A DNA stretch of 64,000 nt, from contig NZ_CANNBW010000013.1 in NCBI RefSeq assembly GCF_947502995.1, positions 62,001-126,000 on the forward strand. The letters run 5' to 3'. This stretch comes from an uncultured Tenacibaculum sp. (GTDB lineage: Bacteria; Bacteroidota; Bacteroidia; Flavobacteriales; Flavobacteriaceae). Both the position numbers and the translations under genes were made by a program. Within the stretch, counting starts at the first letter, position 1, and every line of letters begins with the position of its first letter. Below are positions 63,759-64,000 of the stretch, in pieces. The notes under the pieces were generated by a model. The model made no database searches. It was not told the DNA's origin and worked only from the letters and a program-made list of their open reading frames with translations.

Positions 63759-64000
63759 GCACCTTAAAATTGAAAAGTCAGATTTTGGTTGATTTGACCT
63801 CTCAAATAATCACTATAAATAATTTTAAGATTAATTCTTCCCTATTAATTAACCTAAAGAAAAGTGTATTTATTAACGATTTTAATTATTGTTTTTGATG
63901 CGTTGAACTGTAATAGTATCAACACAAACCTCTAATCGTTTGCAATATGAATGTTTTTTAACTACTTGAAAAATGTAATTTAACTGTTAAGTTTTTTTGA
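63759..64000. other. Gene-free window end
   Basis: About 240 AT-rich bases with no open frame of note, hairpin or promoter match. It is probably the upstream region of a gene beyond the window. Confidence 0.45.

Overview
The window looks like chromosome from a marine-type member of the Flavobacteriaceae (Bacteroidota). The reasons are the strong AT bias, promoters of the Bacteroidota form TTG-N19/20-TAnnTTTG, weak Shine-Dalgarno sequences, several very large secreted proteins ending in type IX secretion (T9SS) type A sorting domains, OMP_b-brl and DUF5916 outer-membrane barrels, and paired LytS/LytTR regulators. The genus cannot be fixed from the sequence alone. No tRNA, rRNA, insertion sequence, prophage or CRISPR array was seen.

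Layout. 1-3.7 kb: lepA, a BI-1/YccA membrane protein, and a Crp/Fnr regulator with a small DUF2892 protein. 3.9-9.1 kb (minus strand): a TonB-type outer-membrane barrel, a CPBP membrane protease and a LytS/LytTR two-component pair. 9.2-15.3 kb: a long leader, then a secreted reprolysin-like metalloprotease and a VPS10/BNR-repeat protein, both with T9SS tails. 15.3-24.6 kb: housekeeping and envelope genes (zinc membrane peptidase, asparaginase, an ExbB/ExbD/ExbD energiser cluster with a PorT-like barrel, rpoN, asnS). 24.6-32.2 kb: one 2,418-residue leucine-rich-repeat surface protein built by tandem duplication. 32.3-36.1 kb: an MMPL/RND transporter, then frr and pyrH.

36.1-45.2 kb (minus strand) is the most distinctive region, a Ter-type stress/signalling locus. 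In transcription order it holds three TerD paralogues, a vWA protein, a small acidic protein with four EF-hand-like loops, a second vWA protein, a TerY-type vWA protein with a zinc-ribbon tail, a PP2C phosphatase with an Ig-like N-terminus, a protein kinase with a zinc ribbon, and a CaCA-family Na+/Ca2+ exchanger with an acidic loop. A promoter (45181-45211) and an internal terminator (40247-40286) suggest a TerD/vWA unit and a phosphatase/kinase/exchanger unit. TerC is absent from the window, and the exchanger sits at the end of the locus. I infer a Ca2+-linked phosphorylation module at the membrane.

45.7-49.0 kb: a secreted beta-helix/ricin-lectin/FnIII protein with a T9SS tail. 49.1-51.9 kb: the rplM-rpsI-rpsB-tsf translation cluster with a near-consensus promoter. 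52-64 kb: a DUF5916 barrel, an OmpA-like lipoprotein, an ApbE flavin transferase, a WG-repeat-like protein, a methyltransferase, map, a decayed zinc-finger gene, a thioredoxin-like lipoprotein, gpmI, a small membrane protein and a duplicated coiled-coil secreted protein. Convergent gene pairs are mostly separated by strong, often bidirectional, intrinsic terminators.
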